Under the pieces are notes generated by a model that searched no databases, had not been told where the DNA came from, and was given only the letters and a program-made list of their open reading frames with translations. From Ascaris suum (lineage: Eukaryota > Nematoda > Chromadorea > Rhabditida > Ascarididae), in NCBI GenBank assembly GCA_013433145.1, contig CM024168.1, positions 7,758,184 to 7,822,183 on the forward strand: 64,000 bases of DNA. The letters run 5' to 3'. The position numbers and the translations under genes are program-made. Positions 28,546 through 43,900 of this stretch are shown here, piece by piece; within the stretch, counting starts at the first letter, position 1, and the number at the start of each line of letters is the position of its first letter.

Positions 28546-31500
28546 TTAAATCACGTTTAGATGTAGACGCGCTGAACGATAATCGACTCGTAGTTGAATG
28601 AAATTATTGACCATCGATCGATCTATATCTGCCTGTAATCATATTCCTTAGCAACTTCACAACAGAAATAAGAATAAGAATTCGTCTACGCCCAGAAGGG
28701 AAAACGACACATTTTCACAATCATTGACAAAACTTTTCGACAAACCTCCTGAGTAAAAAGCGAACAATGTTTTCCACCGCTGTTGCAGCAAAAGATGCAG
28801 AAGCGGTTCCTGCGAGCAAAGACGCAACAGGTGGAACAGAACCAGAACAGTGGATAAAAACCTATTCCTTGCGACCCTGCTTGTCAAATCAACCAATCAC
28901 CTTCACAAATTATCAACAAATAATAAAAGACGTGCAACAATGCAGATGCATTTTAACCTAATTAACATAGCCCAACCGGTTACAAATGCAAATCTGATAG
29001 AGTAAAATGAGATCCGATCAATGACATCCGATCATTTACAGGCTCACATATTTTAAAGGTATGGATGAGTTGGAAAAGTGGCGTAAGGCTGTCAAAAAAT
29101 GATCCACTTCTTGTGCTGTGGTTTACAAATGCCAAATTCGGTGACTTAGCTTTACAGGTACCCTAGAGGAAACTGCCGGACAGACAGACAGATATTTACA
29201 TACGAGCACGGAACAACAGTCTTGGCATGATGCACCTTGCAAATCAAACGCTGCCAAAGCGCGCTAAAAGAGATCGGAGGTCTTCAACGCGATCACCGTA
29301 TAATTCGACCGATAGTAAAAACGGCACAGTAATTACCAACCGGAAGCTTTTCCCACCCACCTTCATTTTGGGGAGGAGGGGAAGGAGAAAGAAGGCTTTT
29401 GAATTGAATTTTCAACCAGGAAAAAGGTAGATGCTTCGTCAACAAATTATAAATATAAAAATTTTGAAAAACACGTGATGGAAAGCAACGAGATTGAGAA
29501 ATCTCTGTTCGCTAGAACATTGTCAACATTATCACCATAAAACTGCTATCTTTCGGTCGTGGAAATTCGATGGATCTTCTCCCCCCCCCCCCCCCCCCCC
29601 CCCAGAGAACACCTTATGTTTTCTTTTTCGTGCATCGTGAAAATCGCTCAAGCACTACTGTCAAAAAACATGACATCCACCCTCCCCTCATTCCACACAA
29701 CTTATGCTTTCCTTAAAATGATCATGTCTTTTTTTCAAAACTCCGTTACTTTACTCCTTCCGCATCTCCATGAGCATCAAAAATGTCTCCAACCTCCAGC
29801 TTTGTCTGTGTGTCTGTCTATTTGTCTCTCTTTCTCTTTATCTCCCATCACTTAACACATGTTTGGTATTGATAACACTGTAGCGTTTTAACAGGGTGTT
29901 GAAGTGATCCTTTTTCCTGCATTAGCCTCTGTCGCGGCTGCACGCGAAAATGGCACAAAGAGTGATTTGTCTTCAAACTATATGAAGGCACAAAGCTGTC
30001 ATAAGCACGTCATAAAAGTTATGCGCGAATGAGTAAACAAAGTGGGAGTTGATTTAAGGCTGCAAATGTTTTGCAGGAGTGGGTAATGATGGGATCAAAG
30101 CGAACAAAGATTGGGGATATTGACAGGCTAATCATATATGTTGTGATGGGCGTCAAATTAGCAAAACAACCTTTGGGGTCAACCAACGGCACATAGAAGG
30201 GGCGGGCCAAAAGCATCAGGAAGTGTTAACAAGACGGCTATATAAATGAGCCCAAAGGTTCGCAACACAGTGACTTGGATCGGAGTTGCAACTCCGACGT
30301 TTGGCTTCGATGTGTTTTTAATGCCCCTTCGTTCATGTCTAAATAATGTAAGTGTGCCTTTTAGTTGAGTAGTAATGATATAGAACATCACTTGAGGTTT
30401 CTTCGGTTTTGAATTTTATTCCATTCTGTACGTCGATGAAAGAAAAAAGTAATTACTTGCGTTTACTGGCTAAATGAAGTAAGCGTGCCTTTTAGCCGAG
30501 CTGTAACGCTATAGAATATCACTTGAGTTTCTTCGAATTTTGATTTATCCCATTGTGAGCATCTTTGAGAGAAAAAAGTGTCCCCACTTTGCGTTTATTG
30601 GCTAAATAAAGTAAGCGAGTCTCTTAATGGGTTGTAATGTTATATGAAGTCCTTGGACTTCTTCGGCTTTGATTTGATCTCATTGTGTGTATGTCGTTGG
30701 CAATTAATTGTTACTTATAGAATATCACTGAATTTCTTCCGCCTGATTTTTATCTCATTGTGCATGTAGTTGAAATTTAAGTTTACTTCGTCGCGTTTTA
30801 TTGTCCAAACGTGATAATAAAGGCTTAATTACCCAAGTTTGAGGTGGGTCCACAAAGCAGTGGAAAAATACACCAGGTCATTGCACAGCAGAATCTGATA
30901 TTTGTATTGTAAGACGAACTACCTCAACGTCAAGAGTGTACTCTTGGGTAACTGGCAGAGGCAAGGAAGATGATCGTTGACGAGTGGAGAGCGTCAATAT
31001 TTGGAGCAGCGCAACAACTAGGCCGGTTGCAGCAGACGGGAGCTCAGTGATTGGAATCGTCGACTCCAACGGTGGTCGCGGTTGGATCGACACCAGTGGA
31101 TAAAGAGACGGATCAACAGTGCATCAGGAACGCCAAGCGTCAACTCAGAGCTGACTACGGCAGACAGCGGACAACGAGCGGTGACTCAGTCGACAACGAG
31201 CAACAACAAGGACGTAGGCTAACTTTTAACAGTGGTAATTTTTCTTGCTTTCTTTTTCCTTCTTCTTTGTTTATATTGTCTGTTCACGAATCTTTGGGAA
31301 CAAACTATTATGTCAAAATATTGACCATCTTCACACCTTCACTAACACAACAACCAAGCCATAAGGTGAGGAAAGTGTGAGCGGTCAATACAGCCTCTGG
31401 ATTCTCCAGCGCCCGATTTTATTCGTTATTTGGTAGTGATTAACGAAGTGGATTGGGAACTAAAGAATATATTTGAATTAAAGAACCAGAAACATCGTGA

Positions 31501-34500
31501 AATTCAGCCCTTCGCAGCTACTTAGCAGATTAGCGAAAATTGCCTTATGAGCTAAACCTGGGGGACGTTAGTGACGTAGAAATAGATTGTTTCAAAAAAT
31601 TAGATGAATGAAATATAAACTGACTAGTAGTTGGGAAGAGCATGCTTCATTCAAGTTTTCGGGCACAACGACCAGAAGATTGGCCAACGCGTGCAGAGAC
31701 TCGAATTTCTTGCTCACTTCTGCGACCTTCCAATTCATCGCACACTTTCTGGAGCAAATATAAGACATAAAAGAAAAATACCACACCTCAATAGTGGTCA
31801 TCCCCATCCTCGACCTTGGCGCTATGTGCAAAGGTGGGCGCAGGTGAAAATTTTTGGTGGGACACTCTCGAATAACGAAAATGCACGAGTGCATATAATA
31901 ATGCACTTGCAGGGATTTGTGTTCGCAATACAAAATTGCGATAATAAGTTTATTACATACAATGAGCTATGGAACAACACATCGAAGGGCTGGGAAACCA
32001 CATATCTGTGAGCAACTTATTGAAAATTTGCATCAGTCTTAATTTTAGAAAACATTATCGCTGGGAAAAACGCATTCTCTCGTCTAAACCAGCGAATTTT
32101 AATGCATACGTGTAAGACTTTTTATCGCTAACCATGCGTTTTTTAATCGTAACGTCTCGCCACTCGTCAAATCAAAAAACCCTAGTTCCTATCTTCTACC
32201 GACACGACGGAGAACGAAAAATGCATATGAAATTAAAGTTTACAGCCAACGCGACTAGTTATTTCCCATTTTAAGGTATTTAACCGAAAAGAAATTCCAT
32301 TTTAGCACCTTTTCGAATCCAAACTGATGTCTTCACCTATCAAATTTTCGCCTACCTAGTATACTTTAACCTGCAGAAATTTATTTTGATATACATGTTA
32401 GTATAACTCATTTTCTTAAGGATCATCACAACCCTTCAGCGACATAACGATGTTCCCATTTATAACAACCCAGCCGTTGCTTATATGTTACCATACAACC
32501 AAATTTCATCTGTTGGGAGTGCATTAACCTTCCAAGTCATGCAAGTTTTCAAGGTGGCTGTTGAAAAATTATGCGTGTCAGGTAGGGAACAGTTTCACTG
32601 AAGAGACACTCCATTCGAGGATACAACTCTTCCGCACTGTCTTCTACTCCGTAGCGCTCCGTCATTTCTACGAAAAGGATGCATATAGTTACACAATAAA
32701 AAACTTTTTCCAACCTTTTTAACGCGAAAGTCTGCAAAGGTTTCCGTCATTTGCTTATCCCAAATATTCAGCACCTGCTTGAAATTACTGGCACTGGTTG
32801 AAAGTCGGTCATCCTAAGTGATAACGACGTTCTACAGCATGCTCATATCTCAAAATGAACACCTGCATACTATGTGGCTACAAACACAACTTTACATATT
32901 CACTACAACCGGCACGTTATTATAACCAATATTCAAAGACCCTAGGACTTTTAGCGACCACCTAAAAGTCAGGTGCCATCTAGCTCTATAAACAGAGAGC
33001 TGAAATAATGTTTTTAAGCTTGTGGCAACTTTCCCAATGAAAAGGTCGAGCGTTTTCAGCAATTCAGGTTTGAAGTGAAACAAGTAACCTCCTCTTTGCG
33101 AAGATGTGCATTTTAACATTACGCAGCAAGTGAGAAATGAGGAACGTTATTATAAAGTTAACTCAAATCGCGTAAGAACGTTCGAAATTCCAGCAAAACT
33201 TTCTCAAAAAATTGGTCGTTTATCCTAAAAGGACTATGAGGTATGAACGCTTACTCTTTGACTTCAAGCAGCATGTAAATGATATTGGATACTTGTAGAA
33301 TCATGCTCAAATAAGTTGGACCTTTTTGAAGTATTAGGCAAAACACCTCACGAACCTACCACTCATCTCCAACTAACAATTTTGTACGAAAATCCATCAT
33401 CGGCCGACTTCAAACCCAACAGCTTCAAGAAGGGAGGAATTCGAAGAGCTAAAAAGCAGCAGAGTATGCAAAGAACATAAAAAGCATAGCCGAGAAACCT
33501 TTGTCTACAGGTCAATAAGCAGCATTGCTGAAAATCTGCAAGTCTCAGAAATTGGCATGGGAGTTTTTCAGCATAAGGGATGTCCAGCTGTGCACAAACT
33601 ATGAACGCCGTCCCCTCTTTCTCTTAATTTCTTGCTTTCGACTGCGGTTACAGGTTTTGGTTCTTCGCTTGCCAAAACAAGTTTTCGCCTTTTAGTTGCG
33701 GAATGAACTGCAGCTGCGTGGAGGAAGAGCAACAATCGAATTAAAGGGACAGATGAGTGCAACGAGTCCACGTAGGCACAGGACTATTCTTTCGCGACTG
33801 AATAATTTCGAGCAAATGAAAAATGAAGTAATACAAGACCTGTATTCATTGATGTCGCATAGAAGAAGCATGGCGCCTTGCGAATTATAGCTGAATTGGT
33901 AGATGTGCGCCAAGACGGCACGGTAGAACCTTTCACCCAGCTCGCCCATTATTGCCCTCAGGTTGCCTCCATCTACGCTCTCAGCAATCACTGTCGCCTC
34001 AGCCGTTATATACTTCACAACCAAGGAGCACGCCTAAAAGCATAGATTCTGCACCGAATCTCCATGCAATACAGAATAAAAGATTTTATCAGCGAAGCAT
34101 AAAGGGTAGAAAAGACTACCTGACAGTTGAAAACGTTTTGTTAAAAGGCCAGCTATATGTTGAATATTAGTCCCTTTACACAGCCAAGAAATCTGTACCC
34201 TCTTCATCTTCGTGTCCCATCCAACATAAAAGAATCAATATTCAAAACGGCAAAAAAAAGGTAGCGCAAGGAAATCAGAAGTGCGACATAAATACGATCT
34301 TGAGAACAGGGGAAGATTTGAAAGACCATCCCAAATATAAGTTCCCCTTTCCTTTCATTAACATAAGTCCCACTTTCGATACGAAGGCTACAGAACTTCA
34401 TAAGCTGGCGGACTTATGCTCAAGAGTACAGCACAGACTAAAATATAGGAAAGCAAATGACCTATACTATAACTGCAGACCCATAACTGCATTTAACTGC

Positions 34501-37500
34501 TTTCAAGGGAATTGCATCTCTTAAGGAGCTGAGTATGATGGAGTATACAAGTGCGCTACTTTGATGGCAGGAATAACTGACAAGTGCCTCAAGTGTGCAA
34601 TTAAAACAGCACTTTAGATTTAAGCCATGAAGGCGCTCAACATGACCAGAACACTCTCAACAGACCAACAAATTCATTTCCGATGGAGGTGCAGTACACC
34701 GATGCAGGTGAAACAGCACCTCAAAGAAGATGAGAGAAAAATGCAATTGGAAAGGGAAAATATACTGGGAATACAGTCCAAACCCGTATTTCTAGTACGT
34801 GGTGCGCGCTTCATATATATCCGGAAATCAACTACTCTTTAGAAGTCGCCGACTGTGAACAATAATAGCTCCTTCTTCTTCTCTTTGTGCAGTGGACGAA
34901 CGGAGGAGAGGAAAAGATTTTACAAGACAATGACCAGAATATCGACAAATCAAATTTCCAGTTGTTGCACAAAACAATGGTTTCCTTAGAAAACGGCAAA
35001 GGGGAGGGAGGTGGATATGGAGGAAGATGCAAAGGACAGCAGGAGAATGCGCACTTGGCATTTGTACTAGATAAGTTCAACAAGCTCGTCTTCCAGATAA
35101 TGCTAAGAACATCGAAATAAATGAAGCAAAACTGCACTCACGTTTGACATAACGGTGACCTGCTGATTCTCATCATCCGGACGGAAGTCGGACTTCTTTT
35201 GCTCGCTCGACAGCAGGAAACGTACGTAACCAATCAACGCATTCAACTGCCTTTCCAGACCAAGATTGAGACGTCCTTCAACGCTATGAAGACAGTCGTC
35301 TCGCTTCTTCGTACAACTCACTTCCACTTGTGTGTCCCTCAATCGGCTCTCTTTTAATAAACGCTCCCTCCACGACGGTCGCTAGCTGCCAATATCTATG
35401 TTACTTTTACTACAGACAGTTGTTAAATAGTACTAGGAACTCGTTTGAGCGAAACTTGTCTCCGCAAAGACCCGCTCAAGAAAATGATGGTAACAGGCTC
35501 ATTGAACAGGAGAATTCATCTTCAAATTACTGATTAGTGCACTGGAAGAGATTTGCCAACTGTGGAAAACAACCAAACTTTGCGAACATTCTGAAAAATA
35601 CTGCGCTGTAAGGGAGCACGGAAATAAAAGCATTTCAAGCAATATCCACTGAAGGGATACCTCCTTTCCCTTCCGAGTTCTGCAAATTTCTGTGAGATTC
35701 ATTTGAGATCAAAAATTTATGACCCACTAAATTCGAATTAAAAATACATGCAAGCATCGGAAATTCCACGCTTAGAGGAAAAGAGCAGTTTAGTTTAAAA
35801 CTGTCGCATTTTCAGTTAACACCACTCCCTTTTAGTATCTAATTACAAGTTATTCATCGAGAAACCCGAAATGTGCGAGTTATCCACCGCAAATGGCATG
35901 CGGTTTGCAACGATTTGGCACTGTTCAGTTGGAACTCCGTTCTAATAAGTACTCTGCATTCGACTGTCTGCAAAACCGCTATTTTGTTGTACGCCGCTAC
36001 TCACTGTAACATATATCTTCATAGGGCTCAGCAACTACAACCGTTCGTAAGGGATGACGATACTTTGGCTGCCTATCTGCACTCACTCTCACCTTCTCCT
36101 TTCCTACTGACCAATGAAGAAAAATGCCAACGCAAAGTAATATCGCGAACACTTCGATATGCACATTTGCTAAAACATTTTAACATTTTATGACTAGAGG
36201 CCGCACACAACACTAAGTTGCGTGCACCAGCCGCCTGGTAGGATATAGACGTAAGGCTGGAGAAAGGGGAGCGGGAATCAAGGAAAACATAAATACCGCA
36301 GACGACGAAACGTTATCCCATACAAAAAGATCTCTACCAACTGTTCTCTTCCTTATCGTGTCACCGCACAATTTGTTCGCAACGCTGCTATCATTAGGTC
36401 GTTAACAATTACGCTTAACCATGTATGATGATAACTCAACCTCATTTAGCCTATGTATGATCCACAGGTAAATCAAACAACGGAAATTGAAGGGAAACAA
36501 ACTTGATCAGCGGATATATAGAGTCTTCATATTGTTTGGCGAAGAGATGTGTGATGGCACCTGCCTGCTGCACCACTGAGAAGAAGTAATTTGGTGGCTC
36601 CGACTTGGGCTCCGCAAGTGATATGCCTAGCAACCACGGTCGATTTCAGTGTCGTTTCAAGGTGAAGTCCCATTGTTAAGTTAAGTATATCGCTATTAAT
36701 GTCTTAGATTCATAGGCCTTTAAAATACAAACCAATGGGTGAAATGTTATGCGGACACGAACAAGCTTACATACGTCGACCATAAATAGTTTGTCCCTGA
36801 GTGAGGAATCGAATAGAATGCGGACAACTTTTCATGTTGCTGAGATCGTATTCGGCATTTCCGGGAGTGGATTACGAACAGGACGAAAAAGCAAGGATAT
36901 GAACTCGGATTCGCACATTCTCGGCAACGAATTACTGTGAACGACAATTTGAATGTTTTGTGCATGCTCAGGCACTAAATAATATGGGAATAAGTAAGTA
37001 TAAGCGGAAGTGATGAAGGTATTTCCCTATATGTCCTCCTGCCCCTCTTCGATGACCCATATAAAAGAGCAACAAACCAGCAAGGGATAGGTCGATGGCA
37101 TAATCGACATGCTCCGTATAGAGATAACGAATAAGAATATCAAATATAGTTTCGCTCATTTTCGACGCATCGTCCTTCTCGCACAGCTGCAAACTAATAA
37201 GACTAAAGACGTAGCGAATCACCACAATTGAAATATGGCCAAACGAATATAGCTATAAGAGAGCGCTATTACAACGTACAGGTTTTGGGGTGGCGCGTGT
37301 GGTGCTACGGTGGAACAGTGAACAATGCACATTTTGAGATTAGCGCTGAAAAACGACGATCGAATTTGGGACGACGCATGTTATTTGAAAGCAGTGCACC
37401 TAAAATGCAGATCCTACTGCCTAAACACTCTAGTGTAACGATGTCGAAAGGTCGCTGACCTATCTCAGCCGGCTTACTAGGCAATTCTCAATATCGTAAC

Positions 37501-37890
37501 GAGTGGTTTTTCCACCTTAACATGCTAATAACATGTGGAACAACGAAAGAGAACGCCAAATCGACATCATGAAAGGATCAACGAAAAGCTTCACGGGATG
37601 TGAAAAGAGAGAAATATCCTAAATTTGTAGCCATTCAGAGGGGTGAATTTCACTGCAGACGATATAAAACACTTAGCATCGTCAGTGGTTATATATTCGA
37701 TTATCATATTGCATGTTCTTGAAATTGTCCTTTTGCAGCCTCGGATTTTATTACTGTATTACGCTTCAAGCGCACACTGTCGATCGTGTTTTGATAGACT
37801 GCATGTGCTCAACGTTAGAGCAGACAATGACTGATTTAATTAAATCCTCCACAAAAATAGATGAAATTAATAAACGGTAAGCATGGTAGC

Positions 37891-37963
<73 letters not shown>

Positions 37964-40900
37964 GACAGCCCATCTAATAAGAGCTTGCAAATCTGCGATT
38001 CATTAGAAATAAAATCTGGAAACCTTTGGGGAGGAAAAGAAGGGGAAAGAAGGAGGAAAAGAAAAATAAGCATGAAGATACCAGAAAGGCGCCTTGGCGA
38101 GCATTTTCTTTTCGACAACACTCAAAGAGCATTGTGAAAGTTGAAAATTCTCAAATCCGGATGAAAAAATCACTTAGAAAAACAAAACTTTTTGCTTTTT
38201 ACATCAATAACACCAGTATCATGCAAATATATTTGACTACAATGATTCAGAGCAACGATTCAGTCGATATTTCTGGCAACCTCCCAAGCCATCTTGGAAC
38301 CATAATAAATTATCAATAAATTATCGACAGTCGAAATTCGAACTAAAGTTTTTTCCCGAACACTCAATCCAGATCCATAATGACACACTCATGGCAGACT
38401 TCATAGTAAGGCAACGCTCAGCTCACTAAACTTTCTCCACATGCAGTAAGAAAGAGACTCGCACTCACAACCACAATCATGCCACTGGATGCAATTTTAT
38501 ATTCCTTCTATGTGTATGTGCTCTACTCTGGTATGTGCCAAATTACAGCTTTGAAAGTTGAACAGAAAAAGAGTGAAAGTTTGATAAATTTGAACAAAAA
38601 TAAATCGGATATATCCTAGACAAGGCTGTTATCTCAATACTAGTTGGCGATAAAATAGTAATCTTTATAACGCCTCTTTTGACGTTTAACCAAACGACAA
38701 CTCCACTCTTGTGAACAAAGAATTTCTTCATCTGAAATTACTTCCGCTTTTTTGGTTCCATAATGCCGATATTAGCTGTCAGCGTGCGAAATGCTTGCTC
38801 CTTTTTCGCTTACTAGCCAACTGTTTGATTCAATAACATAGCCTCATTTCTCAGACGGTAACGTGCATGTAGAGAGAATAAGAAGATCGTGGTTATGAAT
38901 ATAAGTTTCATTACTTAATGTACGTTTTAGCATAAGTGTATATCGCATACTGCATATGTCACAATCCTTGTTCACACACCACCCTCAGATGCAAGAACAA
39001 GTGCTGCATTTCACAAATTTGTCAACGAAAAGAAGAGAACAGAAAAAATCGGACAAACCAAATGACATCGCTGGAAAGCGTTCTTCGTTTCTTGAAGGAT
39101 ATTTATGGCCAACTCCTCAGAAAGAAACGTCTCTCCGCCATATGTATCGACATTCAACAAACGAGCCTGGATATCGCGTTTCAAATCCTGGAGTCTGCAA
39201 GTTTTTTTTCACTTAGAGATATTCCCCGGAACAAGTTCTTTTGCAACCCTCACTTATCATCAACGACTGTTTTAAGAAAGCCAGTGAAACAGGCAAAAAT
39301 AACTATGCCGGTAATTACGGCAGTACTCTTGTTCTGGCTTTTGGGTCACTCTGCACGAGTCACATTCAAGCACCCTTTTGCATACACAGTCTTCAGCATG
39401 AAATAATTCTTTCCCAACTGCATTCCATTGGAATAAATTCAATTATAAAGTGGTCAGCGAAGTGTCTAGCCTCTCTTCAACTCTGTGACTTATAAAACAC
39501 AAAAAGAACGAACCCGCCACTTGTTATCTGTTTTTTGTGATGACCTTTCGACTCATAAAATCGGTTAAGAACACCTTTGCACTGCTCACATAAAAACTGT
39601 TGCTCGTATCTGCAATAATAATACACTATGAACGACGTTTAGAAAGAGCAAAACCACCGATTATAAAAACAACTGCAGCTTCAGTAAGGTCAATCAAGAC
39701 CCCCCACAGCAAGCAGTGGCCATTTCCTTGAGAAAAGTAAAGCTTCTTTTGAGTAAAAAGGATCGAATAGAAATAGAACTTACTTAGGATAACTTTCCAG
39801 GTACCTTGCAAATACAGAGTGCACAAGTGCCGGCAGAAAGTGTACATCGGAACCAGCGACTTTGAAAGACGACAGACTGTTCACCAACTTTTGCGTACTG
39901 AAATTAGATGCAGCACATATGCAGAATGCATGCGAAAACAACGGTATTTCTTTGTGTTACAAAGATAGGTCCAGACTTTGTTTCCTTAATCATTTTGTTT
40001 ACACTCTGGGAACTACTGGCGATTATGCACTAGAAAGACCTCAGTTCAAAACAAATATGGTCACCGGTCACTTGTCTTTTCCCAGTTGTATCGCTGTGCT
40101 TTCAGACAGAAACATGTCCACTGAAGTTTCTTTTTCTTGGATTCCTTTCAAATGTACCAGCGTGGCCTATTGAGTAACTTTTAATTTTTTACTAAAGAGG
40201 CGGGGCTATTCTTTAATATATCTACTTGCTATTTGCTGAGATTACAAAAGACTAGACTGCAACTGCTATTACTTATTTTGTATTAGACTGCCTTTTAAAT
40301 TATTGCTCGTCAGCGAGCGATCCTCAATTTGCTACGCAAACAGTCCCCTCTTCACCACCTCTCAGAGCGAACTGGCAGCGTTTCAATACCGCCAGTCCAC
40401 TTAAACAATTACAAGATATGGTCAACAATATGACTTGAGGTGTGAGGCAAGTCCTCTGAATGTTGATTTTCAGAGGACTTGCCTCACACCTCAAGTCATA
40501 CGCAAACATACGCAAACAAAGAAAAAGGTACATTGGATGTGGCTGACAATACATAATGATGCAAAAAAACCATTTATATGTAAATTAAATGCTCGTTTAA
40601 ACAACACTGGCATATTCAAGACCTCACTTGACGAGTGCGCCGACTGCAATAACAGCATATAAGCCTCACCGTGAATATAAGTCATAGAGATTGGTCAAAT
40701 AGCTATCGAGATCATTTTCTGTATCGCTCAATTTTGTTGACAACGTCTCCTGAAATTTGCAATCTGTTCATGTTAGCAAGGGTGCTATGTAAGCACAATC
40801 ACAGCCTAATGAAATGAAAGAATGCCGTGTTGACGTTTATAAATGTCATACATTTTGCTGATATAAGTTCGCAAAGGAGGGGAAACAGAATGCAGATTAG

Positions 40901-43900
40901 CATCCGATCTTTTTCCCTTCCCCTTCCCCCTTACCTCAACCTCCTCTCGCACCAGCTTTTAGCCAACTTTTCAAAAAAATTGCCTAGTTTCACTGAGGAA
41001 ACAACTGATGCAGTTGCAAAAACGAAACCCTCTACGCACCCAATTTTCCATACACAAAATCATCGACCATATGGATCAGCATCGCTTTACTTACGCCAAA
41101 TAGCTTTGTCTAAAGCAAAAGTAAACGAGGCAAGAACGTACCTGAAGTTTGCCGTGAAAGAAGTTCAACACCAACTTTGACATCACTTGTTGAGGATTGG
41201 GAAATATTTCATTCAACATTGGCTGTGTTTTCTGGCACAGCGTCAGCATGTCGTCGAATACGTCTGCACCACGGAAAGCGTTGATTTGCATGTGCTCCAC
41301 AAACGCATCCAAACATTGCGAATAACCCTTAAGATGCATCAATAATCATTAATTCTTTTTTAAAACGAAGTTTGCAAGAGAATAAAGCAATAACATGAAA
41401 CGAAGCTACATAAAAGTTTACTCTAGGACATTTTCTGCTGCAGGTGAATGGGGTGCATCGAATGGGTGATAAAGATCGACATTTGCCTCCTGCACGAATG
41501 ACTTATGAAAAGGTGAAGTGTACAAGGGGTAAATAGCATACAGTTCATCGAAGCTAACCTGAAGTGGTATTCAAACGGACATGCTTCGGGTTTATCTTGG
41601 GCTCCATCAAGTGATCACAAAGATTCTGCTCAGGAATGTGAAAATTGCGCCTGTAACTGCAGCAACACAGACGATTAATATGGCTTTCTCGATCGTTGAA
41701 TATTGCCCATCTCTGTTTTCAAATAATAAAAACAAATGCAAAGTGCTTCTGTCGTATGCAAAACCTTTATCGCATTTCTCTAAACATAAGAGTCCCCCTA
41801 TGCGACGTCAAATTCTGCGAGCTCTCTTCCTCCATTACGATTTATAGTGGCACTACTTCCATGAGTATGATAATTGGATTATATTGGAGAAGAACGTGAA
41901 GTAACTTGCTCTCTATGCAAAAATTCGTCTGCTGAACAAAATGTAGACAAGTAATGAAAGATGAAAGGCTCACATATGAATAAACTCTCAGTTTTATGGG
42001 TCTCTTTCTTGTAAATGAGCCCTTTTTCAAAAATACATTTAACTTGTGACCATAAGTCCTGGGGTTCAAACTGAATGGTTTAGGCAAACTTTAGCAACGC
42101 AAATATTTATTACCGTTTACTCTAATCCTTACAGAAAGACAGGATTTGTATGACTCTACAGAACATACATAATAATGAGAAACTTAAGTGGGAAGGAAGT
42201 AATCAAAGCAAATGTTAGAGCAGGCAGCTGAAATAGCATATACACCGTGAACCTCGAGCTCTAGTGGAACCCTGAGGGTAAAAAACACGCCATAAGGGCT
42301 TTCTGAGCACTACTTCAAACGATGTGAGGAGAACGAAACCTGTGCTCTATAATTGGTAGTTCCACCCAGCTACCTAGCATTGAGGGCAATAAAACCTACG
42401 CTCCTACATGAAAGGGCAATTTGATCATCGAAGAATGTCTATTACTCTTCTTCCTCGATATGCGATTATAAACAAGCCTTGAATTCGGAAAGGATTGCCG
42501 CAATACGCTTCATCTTTTGTCGGTCGCCAAGCCTATGTGCTCTGACGAATTCTTCGATCATCAAACGTTCTATCTCGTCGTATTTGTGGGCGATTCGGAT
42601 CTGCACCGTACTGTACTTCTCCTTGGACAGTTCTTGAGATATCGACGAGAGTTTCTGAATCATTGCGGCCGACTCCAACAGCTAAAAGAGAAATAAAGCA
42701 TTTCCTGATGGCCATAAACATATAGCACGAATGCTGTGTACTTCTTGCAGCAAACTTGCAACCAGCTATACGTACCAAGTAGAAGTGGCTCTTTTATATT
42801 TTGCTGTTCAGCGGCTATATCAGTTTGCTAGGAAATGTTAATTTATATGTATTGGCGGTGTGCACTGCAGCAGTATGAACATGTTAAGCATGAGCTATTG
42901 TGTTACAAGTAGGTGACTGCATATCGCAAACATCACTTCTCTAAATTGGAAAGCAAAAACACAAAAAAGGAGATGCGAACACTGTTGCGCTTCCTTTTCG
43001 AGAACAAATCTACAACGGCTTACTAAAGCTATCAGAGTATGATTAGCACGCCCACTCGGAAATAAAAACCGAGTTAAGTCAATCATCCGAATTGCTCGAA
43101 AACACTTTTCACATAGTAACAAGTGCATGTTTCCGAAACCACATATGTTTGTTTAATTGTGATCTCTAAACAATGTTGGGTATTATCAAAGCAAATAGAT
43201 AAGCATCGCTCATATATTTATTATTCAATACGCATTCCAACAAAAGCATGCATGAACAAACCAATGCCTACTCGGTCAGGATCGGTGAATATCTCAGAGC
43301 TGAGCGGTTGATCAGCAAGAAACTCATCGAAATGTTTGATCAACTGCAATGCCTCATTGGCACGCGCTCTTGGCACATGAACGCTTTCGAGTTGATCACC
43401 CAAGTGAACAACCTTTGTTGATACCGACTGCATTGTGCTATCCAATTGCTAAATCAAAATTACCTTTTTCAACAGATTATTCAAATAGTGATTGGCATTT
43501 CGTATTGGAAAGATATGGTTACTAGGTTTGGCACCAAAGTGAGAATTTTGGGGGTGCGATCTCATAGGTACTGCTGCAAGATTAAACAACTTCGTCGATT
43601 ATTGGGTATTTTCTGGAATTTGGGTTCACAGGATGTCCCATCTACAGAATTCCTCCGATATATTGCAATGGATTTAGAGTTGATATTACAGGCAGATGGA
43701 CAGAGCAGCTGAAAACACAGTGCGGGGACGAGAACATGGTGGCAAATGAATGAACTAAAAAGTACACGAGATGTTTGCAGCAGAATGGAGGCAAAACGCA
43801 AAAATCAGGTACGGACAGTGGCGGAGTCAGATCTCTTACTAGGACAGAGAAAGCTTTTTTTTTCAATGCAGGCAAGAAAACAGTGGACGATCTCCATCGT

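Noticed and set aside
35661..35679. A 19-nt micro-exon with TTTGCAG and GTATCC borders in sec-10
   Set aside because: Splicing 36503 directly to the acceptor after 35337 keeps phase and aligns with the Sec10 family without any gap, so the micro-exon is not needed.
37867..38121. Open frame through the AT microsatellite, and the similar ones at 56651-57130
   Set aside because: Dinucleotide repeats stay open by composition alone.
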